Shown: positions 1 to 8,342 of the stretch, in pieces | Layout: every line of letters starts with the position of its first letter | Position numbering within the stretch: the stretch's first letter is position 1 | Source: Marinomonas algarum | Lineage (GTDB): Bacteria > Pseudomonadota > Gammaproteobacteria > Pseudomonadales > Marinomonadaceae | Length of the DNA stretch: 64,000 bases | Assembly: GCF_020532605.1 (NCBI RefSeq) | Contig: NZ_JAJATW010000013.1 | Coordinates: 30,725 to 94,724 of the forward strand | Direction of reading: 5' to 3' | The notes under the pieces: model-generated | Told to the model about the DNA's origin: nothing | Databases searched by the model: none | What the model saw: only the letters and a program-made list of their open reading frames with translations | Position numbers and translations under genes: made by a program

Positions 1-2509
1 ACTTTTCTTTTAGAAGACGATCGAATGCACGTCTATTTGGAAGTTTTGTGAGTTCATCTTCGTTTGCTTGGCGTTGAAAGTCTTCTGATGTCTGACGTAA
101 GGTGTGTGTCTGTTTTTCAATAATTGCTTTAAGCCTGACTTCACTTTGTTTAAGGCTGTGTAGTCGCCAATACATAAGGCCAACCATTAAAATAATAACC
201 AATAAGACAAAAGCAACTTGCACTCTGAGTCGTTGCCAAAAGTGTGGTAAAACACGAAACTCGATTATTTGATCCGCATTATGCCAGTCACTATAAGGGT
301 AGCGAGCACTGACAACAAATTTGTAATCGCCCGGTGCAAGGTTAGTGTATTCGGCAACAGTATTTTTCCCTCTAAGCGCCCAATCACTTTTGAAGCCGAG
401 TAATTTAGTCCGATACTCAATACGTGACGACATCACGTAGCCAAGTCCAGCGAAATTGATAGTGACTCTGTTAGTACTGGCTGGTAATTCGTTGTGTTCA
501 GTAAAGTCGATGTTATGACCATCGATTGACACTGATTCTATGACGATAGGTAAACGAAGGGCGGTCTTTTGTGATGCAAGAGCACTGTCTATTGTCGATA
601 CGCCCTTCGCGGTGGCAAACCAAACTTTTCCATTGTCCGTGGAAGTTGCTGCAGGGTTAGAGCCACCGTTAGCTTGGGCGCTCGCTAAGCCATCATCTTC
701 TGCAAAGTGCTCAAAGGCGATTGTTTGTTGCTTGCCATCTGCAACCGCGTGTGCGGACTCGTAACTTATGCGCCAGATACCACGATTACTGGTAAGCCAT
801 AAACCGTCATCTCCGTCGTAAACGACTTGGAATAATTTATCGATTGGTAGCCCAGCGGATCGTCCTATCAGTTTAAGCTGACCGTCACGTTGTCGATAGC
901 GAATCAACCCACGGTCAGTGGTAATCCAAACAAATCCTGGTTCTATCCAAAAGCCAAATGCATAGGCGGCGCCTTCTTGGGATTGGATGGGGATATTCTG
1001 TAAGCCATTATCGTTTAAAACAGCTACACCCACACCAGTACCCACCCACAGTTGACCTCGATTGTCTCGAGCTAGCGCCATGATGTATTCATCTGGCAAG
1101 CCCTGTTCACGCCCCAGTACTTGATAGTGTCCTTCGGTATCTCGTTTTACCAATCCATTAGTTGTACCTATCCATAGATTGCCTTGGTTGTCTTCTAAGA
1201 TCGCTCGAACTTCATTGTTAGGTAAGCCACTATTTTGATCAAGATAGTCAAAAAGCTGATTATCCTGCCAATACTTGAGACCGTTTAAATAGGTTCCTAC
1301 CCAGGCACCGCCTTGGTTGCGTTTTGCGAAACTAAGAACAGACAGTTTTGTAGCACTATTATCTAAAGCGGGTTGTGCTTTATTGTTTTTAATCAAGCTA
1401 AGACCTTCACTTGATCCTGCTAGGACGGTGTCGTTGTCTAGACTGATCACGCTGCGAACATAGTCACCGACCAGCTGTCGCTCCGATGTAAATGTAGTAA
1501 AGGGGGCACTGCGTAGTCTTAAGAGACCGCCATTTGTACCAATCCAAATACTCCCTTCTATATCTTGAAGCATAGATAAAACACGATTATTCGGCAGGCC
1601 CTGTTCTGCATTCAGATTTTCTATTTCACCGTCATGAAATTTGAACACACCCTTATTGATGGTTCCTAACCAGAGGCTACCTTCTTCGTCTTCCATAAGG
1701 GCACTGATCGCTTCATTGATAAGCTCTGAATGTAATAAAGAAACACGACCATTTTTTAATACGTAAGCCCCTTTATCCGTCGCTATGAGGAGGCTACCAT
1801 TTTTTAATTCAATAACGGAATACACCCTTTTTTCAGGCAGACCATTTTGTTTAAAGACGTCCTCATATTTCTTATTCGTGGAAGGTGTATGAGAAGCATT
1901 TTTGTCTAAACGGAAGAGTCCCTTTTCTGTTGCCGCCCAAATTTGTGATTGTTTATCTTCTAATAAACGATAGGCGCTAGTGTTCTCTAAGTACCAAGAT
2001 TCACTGTCCTGCTGACCTTGATTTATGGAGTGAGGACGATGAAATACCCCTAATCCTTCAGTGGCAATCCACAAGCCACCTTCACTGTCTTTTAGGACAT
2101 GGTTGACCATATTTTTTGCGACAGGCTGTGGGTACCATTTTGTATCTTTGTGGTAGGTAATACCGCCGCGTGCGCCAGCCACCCATAGACCATTTTGGTC
2201 ATCACTAACAAGTGCACGTGTACCTGAGTCAACAATTCCTGTTTTATCTGAGCGTTCATAAAAACGAAATTCACGACCGTTGTAGCGTGCAACGCCTTCC
2301 CAAGTAGCAAACCATAAATAACCATCCGTTGTTTGAGCGATTGCATTAATGCTGTTATGTGGGAGGCCATCTTGGGTAGACCAAGTGTCATTAAAGTAGT
2401 TCGCAAGAGGGATGGAGGCGTTTGCAGGCAAGACTGGGAAGAGGAAAATAAGGTAAAACCAGCACAGCCGCGCTTTTAGTTGGGTAACAGATAGTTGAAT
2501 AACAGACAT
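1..2509 (-). CDS. Beta-propeller sensor diguanylate cyclase (5' part; cut by window edge)
   Basis: I translated this from the ATG at 2507-2509; the frame stays open for 836 codons to the left edge. Residues 1-31 look like a signal peptide (hydrophobic FYLIFLFPVLPANAS). Residues of about 35-690 hold many repeats of the two-component-regulator propeller type, with motifs such as DGLPHNSINAI, GSLWLGT and GNLWIGTTNGL. A Y_Y_Y-like beta-sandwich follows, then one membrane segment (VAFVLLVIILMVGLMYWRL, about 775-793), a short helical linker and the start of a GGDEF domain (DELTKLPNRRAFDRLL). The architecture is periplasmic sensing coupled to cytoplasmic c-di-GMP synthesis. The GGDEF motif itself lies outside the window, so catalytic activity cannot be judged. 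The ligand is unknown. It is divergent from the copper-uptake pair, which may or may not be functionally linked. Confidence 0.85.
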   Translation of the reverse strand, partial: MSVIQLSVTQLKARLCWFYLIFLFPVLPANASIPLANYFNDTWSTQDGLPHNSINAIAQTTDGYLWFATWEGVARYNGREFRFYERSDKTGIVDSGTRALVSDDQNGLWVAGARGGITYHKDTKWYPQPVAKNMVNHVLKDSEGGLWIATEGLGVFHRPHSINQGQQDSESWYLENTSAYRLLEDKQSQIWAATEKGLFRLDKNASHTPSTNKKYEDVFKQNGLPEKRVYSVIELKNGSLLIATDKGAYVLKNGRVSLLHSELINEAISALMEDEEGSLWLGTINKGVFKFHDGEIENLNAEQGLPNNRVLSMLQDIEGSIWIGTNGGLLRLRSAPFTTFTSERQLVGDYVRSVISLDNDTVLAGSSEGLSLIKNNKAQPALDNSATKLSVLSFAKRNQGGAWVGTYLNGLKYWQDNQLFDYLDQNSGLPNNEVRAILEDNQGNLWIGTTNGLVKRDTEGHYQVLGREQGLPDEYIMALARDNRGQLWVGTGVGVAVLNDNGLQNIPIQSQEGAAYAFGFWIEPGFVWITTDRGLIRYRQRDGQLKLIGRSAGLPIDKLFQVVYDGDDGLWLTSNRGIWRISYESAHAVADGKQQTIAFEHFAEDDGLASAQANGGSNPAATSTDNGKVWFATAKGVSTIDSALASQKTALRLPIVIESVSIDGHNIDFTEHNELPASTNRVTINFAGLGYVMSSRIEYRTKLLGFKSDWALRGKNTVAEYTNLAPGDYKFVVSARYPYSDWHNADQIIEFRVLPHFWQRLRVQVAFVLLVIILMVGLMYWRLHSLKQSEVRLKAIIEKQTHTLRQTSEDFQRQANEDELTKLPNRRAFDRLLKEK

Positions 2510-2830
2510 TTGAACCTTTTATTTTATTAAGCAGAGAGATCTCAAGCTGATAATAAACGCGTACAAACTAAGCATAGCACCTTGTATTAGAGAGCACCTG
2601 ACATGAGTCAGCTTCAATAAGGTAAAGTCTATATTATACCCGACATTAGGGAAAGGCATGTTAATTGTCTGAGAGATTGCGTAATCAGAATGAAAACGTT
2701 GCCATTCTTTGAGGGTAAAGAAGATGCAGCAAAACATATGTGTTACACACAGATAACTTGTGCAAAGTCGTGAATGTCTGTTGTTTATCGGCTATCATAT
2801 TGTTTACCAAAAAGTTTATCAAAAACCACA
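2510..2830. promoter_or_regulatory. Divergent intergenic region between propeller sensor and DUF2946 gene
   Basis: About 320 bases separate the two divergent start codons and must hold both promoters. Short open frames here lack a ribosome site and protein-like composition. I could not identify a convincing CueR or Fur operator by eye. Confidence 0.4.
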
Positions 2831-3256
2831 ATGCCAAATATTATAAGAATAAAACCGGCTATCATTGCCTATATTTGTTTGTTTGCCATCTTGATGCTGA
2901 CTCTAGGGCCTTTAGTTGCGCAGATAAAAACACCGACTATGTCACCTCTGCTGATGCATACAATGCCGTCTGCAGCACAAATGGTGTCGTCACATCACCA
3001 CGATAGTTCACATGAAGATCATCACGCAGGAATGTCCATGCATCATGCTGGTATGGACGGTATGGCTTGGGACGAACGATGTGGTTACTGCGAGCTCAAT
3101 CATAATTTTCCTCTTGTTATTAATCATTTACCGATTATAAAGGAAGTTTCTTCTTCGTTATCGCAAAGATCCAAGCAATGGGTTCGAGCCGCTTTTCGTT
3201 CGGATACTCTTTTCCTACTCGCATTGAAGCGAGCGCCTCCACGTCACCTGACTTAA
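2831..3256 (+). CDS. DUF2946 family protein, His/Met-rich, copper-associated
   Basis: A small protein of 141 residues from the ATG at 2831. An upstream in-frame start at 2774 would add 19 residues that look unrelated to the family; neither start has a strong ribosome site. The N-terminus has a hydrophobic segment (IIAYICLFAILMLTLGPLVA), so it is membrane-anchored or exported. The middle is very rich in His and Met (HHHDSSHEDHHAGMSMHHAG) and is followed by a CGYC pair, a typical metal-binding composition. DUF2946 genes are commonly found next to TonB-dependent copper receptors, and the next gene is one. A role in periplasmic copper capture or hand-over is inferred; the family has no settled biochemical function that I know of. 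Confidence 0.75.
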   Translation: MPNIIRIKPAIIAYICLFAILMLTLGPLVAQIKTPTMSPLLMHTMPSAAQMVSSHHHDSSHEDHHAGMSMHHAGMDGMAWDERCGYCELNHNFPLVINHLPIIKEVSSSLSQRSKQWVRAAFRSDTLFLLALKRAPPRHLT

Positions 3257-3303
3257 ATCATTATTTTTAATTGCATTTACATCTTTAAGTAGAGAATAAT
3301 TTT

Positions 3304-5325
3304 ATGTCTAATTTTGTACGTAAGGCGTTTACTCAGCCAGAAAGAAATTCAACTCGTCTAGCAAAATATGCTTTATCGCCGATTGCTGTATCAGTTGCTT
3401 TGTTCGGTCAGAGTTTGTACGCAAATACTGAACTGTCAGAATTCACCGCGAACGCTATTGTCGTTACAGCGCCTGAACAAGACACCCCCATTCAAACCAA
3501 GGTTAACTTGACCGAAACAGCGGCCATTGAGTCGGCCACTGACGGTGCAGCGGCCCTGAAACAAATTCCAGGCTTTTCCTCGGTCGGTAACGGGGGGGTG
3601 AATGGCGACCCAACGTTCCGTGGCATGTTTGGTTCCCGTTTGGTCATTCTTACGGACGGCGCTCAAATGTTGGGGGCTTGTCCTAACCGAATGGATAACC
3701 CGACTTCTTACATTAACCCTACGGCCTATGATGAAGTGGAGATTGTAAAAGGACCACAAACCGTTCTTTGGGGGCCCGGTAGTTCTGCTGCGACGGTCCG
3801 TTTTGAGCGCAAAGAGGAAGATTTTTCGAAGCAAAATTCTCGTTTTGAAGCCAGTGCCATGGTGGGCAGTAATAACCGTTTTGACCGAGCGTTAGAAGGT
3901 GCTGTAGGTAACTCAACGGGGTATGTTCGTGTGGGAGCGAACAAAGCGGAGTCAGACAGTTACGAAGATGGTAATGGTGATGAAGTCGCTTCTTCATGGG
4001 AGAAATGGAATACCAATTTTGCGCTCGGTCTTACGCCAGACGAAGATACCTTAATCGAACTTGAAGTGGGGCGTGGTGATGGTTTCGCCGAGTACGCTGG
4101 ACGTGCGGTTGACGGTTCTAAATTCTTACGGGAAACTGCGGCTCTGCGTTTTGAAAAGAAAAACATGTCACAAAACTGGAGCAAGATCGAAGCTCAGCTT
4201 AATTATGGCTATGCCGATCATGTAATGGACAACACGACTTTGCGTACCCGAAGCAGTGGTACTAAAGTGAGAAATATGCAGGTTGACCGTAGAACGACCG
4301 GTGGTCGTGTGGCCTCGACATTTGATTGGGACACAAAAAGTCTTGTTGCTGGGCTAGATGCAAAGCAAGAAGTGCATAGAAAAAATGGTACTGAAGACTA
4401 CTCGCAAGAGCAGGTGGGCGTGTTCTCTGAGCTAACATTATTTATGGATAATGATGACAGAGTGGTTTCTGGCTTACGCCTTGATCATATCAGTGCAACA
4501 GATGAAACTGCTACGAGTAAGACTGCAGGTGACACTCGTAAGGATACCTTGATCAGCGGCTTCTCTCGTTTCGAAAGAGACCTTAGTTCTATGTCAGCAA
4601 CCAGTTACATAGGTTTGGGTTACACAGAACGCTTTCCTGATTATTGGGAAATTAGGCCAACATTAGCAACGATGGATTCCGGTCAAGCCTTTAGTGATAT
4701 TAACCCAGAGAAAACTTTACAGCTGGACGCAGGTCTAAACTATAAGCGTGATAATGTGAGCTGGTGGGTTTCTGGTTACATGGGGGTTATACAAGACTAT
4801 ATTATTTTTGGTGATCCACAGAAATTCACAAATAATGTAACCAGTGCTGGCAATGTAGACGCTCATATAGCCGGTGCAGAAACCGGTGCACGTTATCAAG
4901 TAACTCCAAATTGGAGCACTAATGCCTCTTTAGCGTACGCCTGGGGTAAAGATTTAGATAACGATGCACCATTGCCGCAGATTTCTCCACTGGAAGCTAA
5001 ACTGGGTTTGACTTATGAAAATGAAGATTGGACAACGAGTGCTGTGCTGAGAATGGTGGCGGCGCAAAACCGTATATCTGAAAATAAGGGTAATGCAGTT
5101 GGGGTAGATTTCGGCGAATCTGCTGGATTCACAACGATGGATATCAATACCGAATACCGTTATACCGAAAACGTTAAATTCCGAGCCGGTATCGATAACC
5201 TCACGGATAAGGCTTATGCCGAACATTTAAACAAAGCGGGTAATTCTGACTTCAGCTACCCAACTGATGAAGCGTTCAACCAGGCTGGGCGCATCATCTG
5301 GGCTGGTGTAAATGTGGCGTTTTAA
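3304..5325 (+). CDS. oprC: TonB-dependent copper receptor, OprC/NosA family
   Basis: A 673-residue outer-membrane receptor. Residues 1-40 form a long signal peptide ending near SLYA; a plug domain follows (about 50-170), then a beta-barrel that ends in aromatic VNVAF. The plug contains the OprC-type stretch GDPTFRGMFGSRL, then ACPNRMDNPTSY and VKGPQTVLWGPGSSA. Copper ligands in OprC are described as a CxxxM plus HxM arrangement. Here C126-P-N-R-M130 and H306-V-M308 fit that pattern, about 180 residues apart. The gene starts 47 bases after the DUF2946 gene and probably shares its transcript. A rho-independent terminator follows. The copper-uptake function is well supported by family, although the substrate has not been tested here. 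Confidence 0.92.
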   Translation: MSNFVRKAFTQPERNSTRLAKYALSPIAVSVALFGQSLYANTELSEFTANAIVVTAPEQDTPIQTKVNLTETAAIESATDGAAALKQIPGFSSVGNGGVNGDPTFRGMFGSRLVILTDGAQMLGACPNRMDNPTSYINPTAYDEVEIVKGPQTVLWGPGSSAATVRFERKEEDFSKQNSRFEASAMVGSNNRFDRALEGAVGNSTGYVRVGANKAESDSYEDGNGDEVASSWEKWNTNFALGLTPDEDTLIELEVGRGDGFAEYAGRAVDGSKFLRETAALRFEKKNMSQNWSKIEAQLNYGYADHVMDNTTLRTRSSGTKVRNMQVDRRTTGGRVASTFDWDTKSLVAGLDAKQEVHRKNGTEDYSQEQVGVFSELTLFMDNDDRVVSGLRLDHISATDETATSKTAGDTRKDTLISGFSRFERDLSSMSATSYIGLGYTERFPDYWEIRPTLATMDSGQAFSDINPEKTLQLDAGLNYKRDNVSWWVSGYMGVIQDYIIFGDPQKFTNNVTSAGNVDAHIAGAETGARYQVTPNWSTNASLAYAWGKDLDNDAPLPQISPLEAKLGLTYENEDWTTSAVLRMVAAQNRISENKGNAVGVDFGESAGFTTMDINTEYRYTENVKFRAGIDNLTDKAYAEHLNKAGNSDFSYPTDEAFNQAGRIIWAGVNVAF

Positions 5326-5366
5326 CCGTTAAGAGAAACAACATTTGTTCCTCCTGAAGGACTCGT

Positions 5367-5396
5367 AAAAGCCAGCATTCAACGCTGGCTTTTCTT
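5367..5396 (+). terminator. Rho-independent terminator after copper receptor gene
   Basis: AAAAGCCAGC, a 7-base loop, then GCTGGCTTTT followed by a T-rich tail. It lies about 40 bases after the receptor stop codon. Confidence 0.85.
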
Positions 5397-5506
5397 TACA
5401 TACTAGTGATATAACTCAATTTTATTGATGCTAATTCGTACATTTAATCTTGATATTGTTATGCTGTAGTCATGACAAAAATAATGCAGGTTAATTAGGA
5501 GAAGGT

Positions 5507-6604
5507 ATGTTTTTTCGCTCATCATTGGAAAAGCAGATTAACGCGCTAAGGAAAGAGTTAGAAGAAGAGCGTAAATCGAATCAAAAGCTTGTTGATAATT
5601 TAAAAGAAGAGCTTACTGAGACAAAAGCCAGTATGCGACTCATGGCAAGCAGTGCTCAGGCAAAAGAGGAGATTCTCTCTTACTATTTGCGAGGTGGGGA
5701 TATGCTGGATGCTATTCGAAAAGGCTTGGCTGAAAGCGCTCAAGAGCTCATTGACGAGCGTAAATCCTTAAAAGAACTCAATGTTATGTTTGATCAGACT
5801 CATCAAGCCTTAACAAAATTGGGGGAGAGAGCAGAAACGATCAATGACCAAGCTTCGTCAAGTATGACAGCAGCGACTGTCCTAGATGAAACAGCGACGA
5901 GTATCAGTCAACTTGTGTCAACGATTCAAGAAATTTCAAATCAAACGAACTTGCTTGCGCTTAATGCTGCTATAGAAGCAGCAAGAGCGGGGACTGCAGG
6001 TAGAGGGTTTGCTGTTGTCGCCGACGAAGTACGATCTTTAGCCAGTAAAACACACATTGCCAGTGAGCAGGTAGAGAGCTTAGTCAACCAAGTTATTGAG
6101 CAAACGAGCAAGATAAAGGGGATGGTTGATAAAAGTCAATCCAGTGCTATGGACGTCTCGTCTTCTTCGACGCAGATTGATCATGTCGTTGATAGTGTGA
6201 TTGAACGCTCTGATCACATGCAGAAAGTCATTGGCATGGCCGCAACGTATTCTTTCCTAAACACGGTTAAATTAGACCATGCAGTATGGAAAAACGATGT
6301 GTATGAGAAGATAGATCAACGATCCTTTGCAGAAAAAGTGAACTCACATTCAGAGTGTCGGTTGGGTAAATGGTATTACGAAGGATACGGCAGTCAGCAT
6401 TACGCTAACTCTCATCATTTTAAAGCAATCGAGTCTCCACACAAAACTGTGCATGATGCAGGTCGTGCTGCTCTGCAGGCGGCAGAGTCAGACAATATTG
6501 TCGAAATGATGAAACATCTTGATATGATGGAAACAGCCAGTGTTGAAGTTGTTGTAAGAATCGATGACTTAATTGAAGAAATTCAAAGTAAACAGTCAAA
6601 GTAG
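5507..6604 (+). CDS. Soluble methyl-accepting chemotaxis protein with C-terminal CZB zinc-binding domain
   Basis: A 365-residue chemoreceptor with no membrane segment or HAMP domain, so it should be cytoplasmic. Residues 1-60 are a charged coiled coil. Residues of about 110-245 form a short MCP signalling hairpin with the conserved tip [18 protein letters not shown] and [17 protein letters not shown]. Residues 250-345 are a CZB (chemoreceptor zinc-binding) domain with candidate ligands H258 (LDHAVWK), C284 (CRLGKWY), H312 and H316 (PHKTVH). CZB domains respond to zinc and, through zinc-cysteine chemistry, to oxidants such as HOCl. A good ribosome site (AGGAGAAGGT) precedes the ATG. It is monocistronic, with its own terminator. 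A role in chemotaxis or in another Che-like pathway cannot be decided from the sequence. Confidence 0.92.
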   Translation: MFFRSSLEKQINALRKELEEERKSNQKLVDNLKEELTETKASMRLMASSAQAKEEILSYYLRGGDMLDAIRKGLAESAQELIDERKSLKELNVMFDQTHQALTKLGERAETINDQASSSMTAATVLDETATSISQLVSTIQEISNQTNLLALNAAIEAARAGTAGRGFAVVADEVRSLASKTHIASEQVESLVNQVIEQTSKIKGMVDKSQSSAMDVSSSSTQIDHVVDSVIERSDHMQKVIGMAATYSFLNTVKLDHAVWKNDVYEKIDQRSFAEKVNSHSECRLGKWYYEGYGSQHYANSHHFKAIESPHKTVHDAGRAALQAAESDNIVEMMKHLDMMETASVEVVVRIDDLIEEIQSKQSK

Positions 6605-6621
6605 ATAATAAGTCTATTTGA

Positions 6622-6660
6622 TAAGCCACAGTAGAGAATGACACTGTGGCTTATTTTTTT
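6622..6660 (+). terminator. Rho-independent terminator between convergent genes
   Basis: TAAGCCACAGT and ACACTGTGGCTTA form a long stem, followed by a run of T. The T run extends into the stop codon of the convergent OmpA-like gene, so the hairpin probably serves both genes. Confidence 0.88.
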
Positions 6661-7300
6661 AACGACGATTAAGAGCAGTACTCGTATTAGCCTGATTTTT
6701 GGCTTCATCCACGCTATAGACAGTCCAGCGTTTATTTTCAAACTGCTGTCTGGCAAACACTTCTGCGACAACGCGTCGATTCATTTCTTTTCCTTCAGGC
6801 GTTTCGTTGTCCGAAATTGGGCGGCTCTCACCGTAACCAATACCTTTCACTCTGCCCGAGGCAATTCTGAAACTGTCTACTAAGACATTGGATATGGCAG
6901 AAGCGCGTCGTTGAGATAAGTCTAAATTCATGTCAGCTGAACCATCGTTATCTGTATGGCCTTCAATGACGACAGTGCTATTTGGGTTAGCCTTTAAAAA
7001 ATCAGCTAATTCTTTGAGTTCACTGTAATAGCGAGGCTGGATGTCAGCCTTGCCAGAATCAAACAATACATTTAATTCAACAGACAAAAGCTTAGTGCTT
7101 TGATTGGAGCAACCTTGATTGTCTACAGCGGCTCCAACAGGGGTGTCAGCACATAGGTCCCTAGCATCAATAACACCGTCTTTGTCCGCATCAAACAAGC
7201 GTACTTGGACGTTAGATGCATACAAACTTTCAGCCGCTTGAGCTGTTGCCATTAAGAATAGAACACTTATAAAGCTAAGAACCTTAAAGAGTGGTTTCAT
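6659..7300 (-). CDS. OmpA-family peptidoglycan-binding protein with calcium-type repeat
   Basis: 213 residues with a signal peptide (hydrophobic VLSFISVLFLMATAQA, cleavage after AQA). Residues 36-55 contain a thrombospondin type 3-like acidic loop (DADKDGVIDARDLC) of the calcium-binding kind seen in OprF-type linkers. Residues of about 70-185 are the OmpA C-terminal domain, with LFDSGKADIQPRYYSEL, the peptidoglycan signature VIEGHTDNDGSADMNLDLSQRRA and NRRV. There is no N-terminal beta-barrel and no lipobox, so it is probably a soluble periplasmic protein that binds the cell wall. The C-terminal 25 residues are variable. It is monocistronic, and its exact role in the envelope is unknown. Confidence 0.88.
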   Translation of the reverse strand: MKPLFKVLSFISVLFLMATAQAAESLYASNVQVRLFDADKDGVIDARDLCADTPVGAAVDNQGCSNQSTKLLSVELNVLFDSGKADIQPRYYSELKELADFLKANPNSTVVIEGHTDNDGSADMNLDLSQRRASAISNVLVDSFRIASGRVKGIGYGESRPISDNETPEGKEMNRRVVAEVFARQQFENKRWTVYSVDEAKNQANTSTALNRR

Positions 7301-7355
7301 GATGACTGCGTGACCTCTGCCTTGATATTGACTTATAGGTTAAGAAGAATCACTC

Positions 7356-7376
7356 AAAAAAGCTATCAGCTTTTTG
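7356..7376 (-). terminator. Terminator of glyoxalase gene
   Basis: AAAAAGCT, the loop ATC, then AGCTTTTT. Read on the minus strand it forms a compact hairpin with a T tail about 40 bases after the gloA stop. Confidence 0.65.
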
Positions 7377-7415
7377 TAAACTTGTTTAATTTATCGGTCT
7401 TTTTGTAATTTTATG

Positions 7416-7838
7416 TTACCAAGAGCCTGTATTTTCCATTGATAGCCAGGGTTCTTTCCCTTCAAGGGCGTCGCCTTTTTGCAATAACTCAATAGAAATA
7501 TTATTAGGATCTTTTATAAAAGCCATATGACCATCGCGAGGTGGGCGCAGAATTGTGACACCGATGGCTTGAAGTTGTTCGCATGCCTGATAGATGTTGT
7601 CCACCTCGAACGCGAGATGGCCAAATTGATCTCCACCTTCGTATGAGCGGTCACTCCAGTTGTGTGTCAACTCAACTTCTGGCTCGCCCTCTTTTGTTGC
7701 GTAATAGATTAACGAAAACTGGCCTTTTTCACTGTCCATGCGTCGAGTTTGAATCAGCCCTAAACCTTCAGTGTAAAAGTGATGGCTTTCTTCGGGCTTA
7801 TCCGTTCTGATCATGGCATGTAGGTATCGAATAGACAT
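7416..7838 (-). CDS. gloA: Glyoxalase I (lactoylglutathione lyase)
   Basis: A 140-residue VOC-fold enzyme that isomerises the methylglyoxal-glutathione hemithioacetal to S-lactoylglutathione in the cytoplasm. The four metal ligands of the family are visible: H7 (RYLHAMIR), E56 (EVELTHNW), H74 (FGHLAFEV) and E117 (SIELLQKG). The two paired beta-alpha-beta-beta-beta modules cover the whole chain, and the length is close to the 135 residues of the E. coli enzyme. It lacks the insertions of the longer zinc-type enzymes, which suggests nickel dependence. It appears to be monocistronic, with a hairpin terminator downstream. Confidence 0.93.
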   Translation of the reverse strand: MSIRYLHAMIRTDKPEESHHFYTEGLGLIQTRRMDSEKGQFSLIYYATKEGEPEVELTHNWSDRSYEGGDQFGHLAFEVDNIYQACEQLQAIGVTILRPPRDGHMAFIKDPNNISIELLQKGDALEGKEPWLSMENTGSW

Positions 7839-7934
7839 CTAAAATCCTTAAAGTAAATCGATTTATGTGGATGGTATTTGTACATTAACACAAGCTAAGT
7901 TCAACACAGGGATCATTAGATTCTTTTTATCTGC

Positions 7935-8252
7935 TTATTCTTCCCATACCCAACGCAGCGGCTCACCAAAATCATCGTAAACGACTTTTTTCTTAGGCTT
8001 TTTAGGTTTTGCTGTTTGAACAGCGGTTTTACTATGTTTACGTTGATGGATGGCGGCAACCACATGGTTCAGCGGTGTTCTGTCTTGTTTAGGCTCACTA
8101 AAGCCCACATGACTCGTGTTATACTTGCCGTCAATTAAACCGGATTCTCCCATGTCGACTTGCTGGATCGAGCCATTTTTTTTGATAAATTGATCTACCA
8201 AAGATTCTAGCTCTTTTCGAGTCTCTCTCTTTGTTGTTTTAGGTTTTATCAT
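7935..8252 (-). CDS. Small basic conserved hypothetical protein
   Basis: 105 residues from the ATG at 8250-8252; a TTG six codons upstream is possible but less likely. It is strongly charged: a Lys/Arg/Thr-rich N-terminus, a helix with QFIKKNGSIQQVD, a basic tract AKPKKPKKKVVYDD and an aromatic acidic end (RWVWEE). There is no membrane segment or cysteine cluster. The FIKKNGSIQ segment faintly recalls the FLxxGGxVQ motif of SutA-type RNA-polymerase-binding proteins, but this is weak. The composition suggests nucleic-acid or polymerase binding. It is divergent from yejK, a nucleoid-associated protein. Function unknown. Confidence 0.65.
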   Translation of the reverse strand: MIKPKTTKRETRKELESLVDQFIKKNGSIQQVDMGESGLIDGKYNTSHVGFSEPKQDRTPLNHVVAAIHQRKHSKTAVQTAKPKKPKKKVVYDDFGEPLRWVWEE

Positions 8253-8342
8253 AATGTTAAATGCGAACAAGATTTTATTGTTAGTTGATGGTGGGTTAAA
8301 AAATAACCATTAATCATTCATAGTAAACGCAAGAGGTGGCTG

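Noticed and set aside
2519..2737. Open frame on the minus strand upstream of the copper genes
   Set aside because: It lies in the divergent promoter region, has no ribosome site and shows no protein-like pattern.
3436..3834. Long frame on the minus strand inside the copper receptor gene
   Set aside because: It is a shadow of a strongly supported receptor gene, rich in unusual codons, with no family match.
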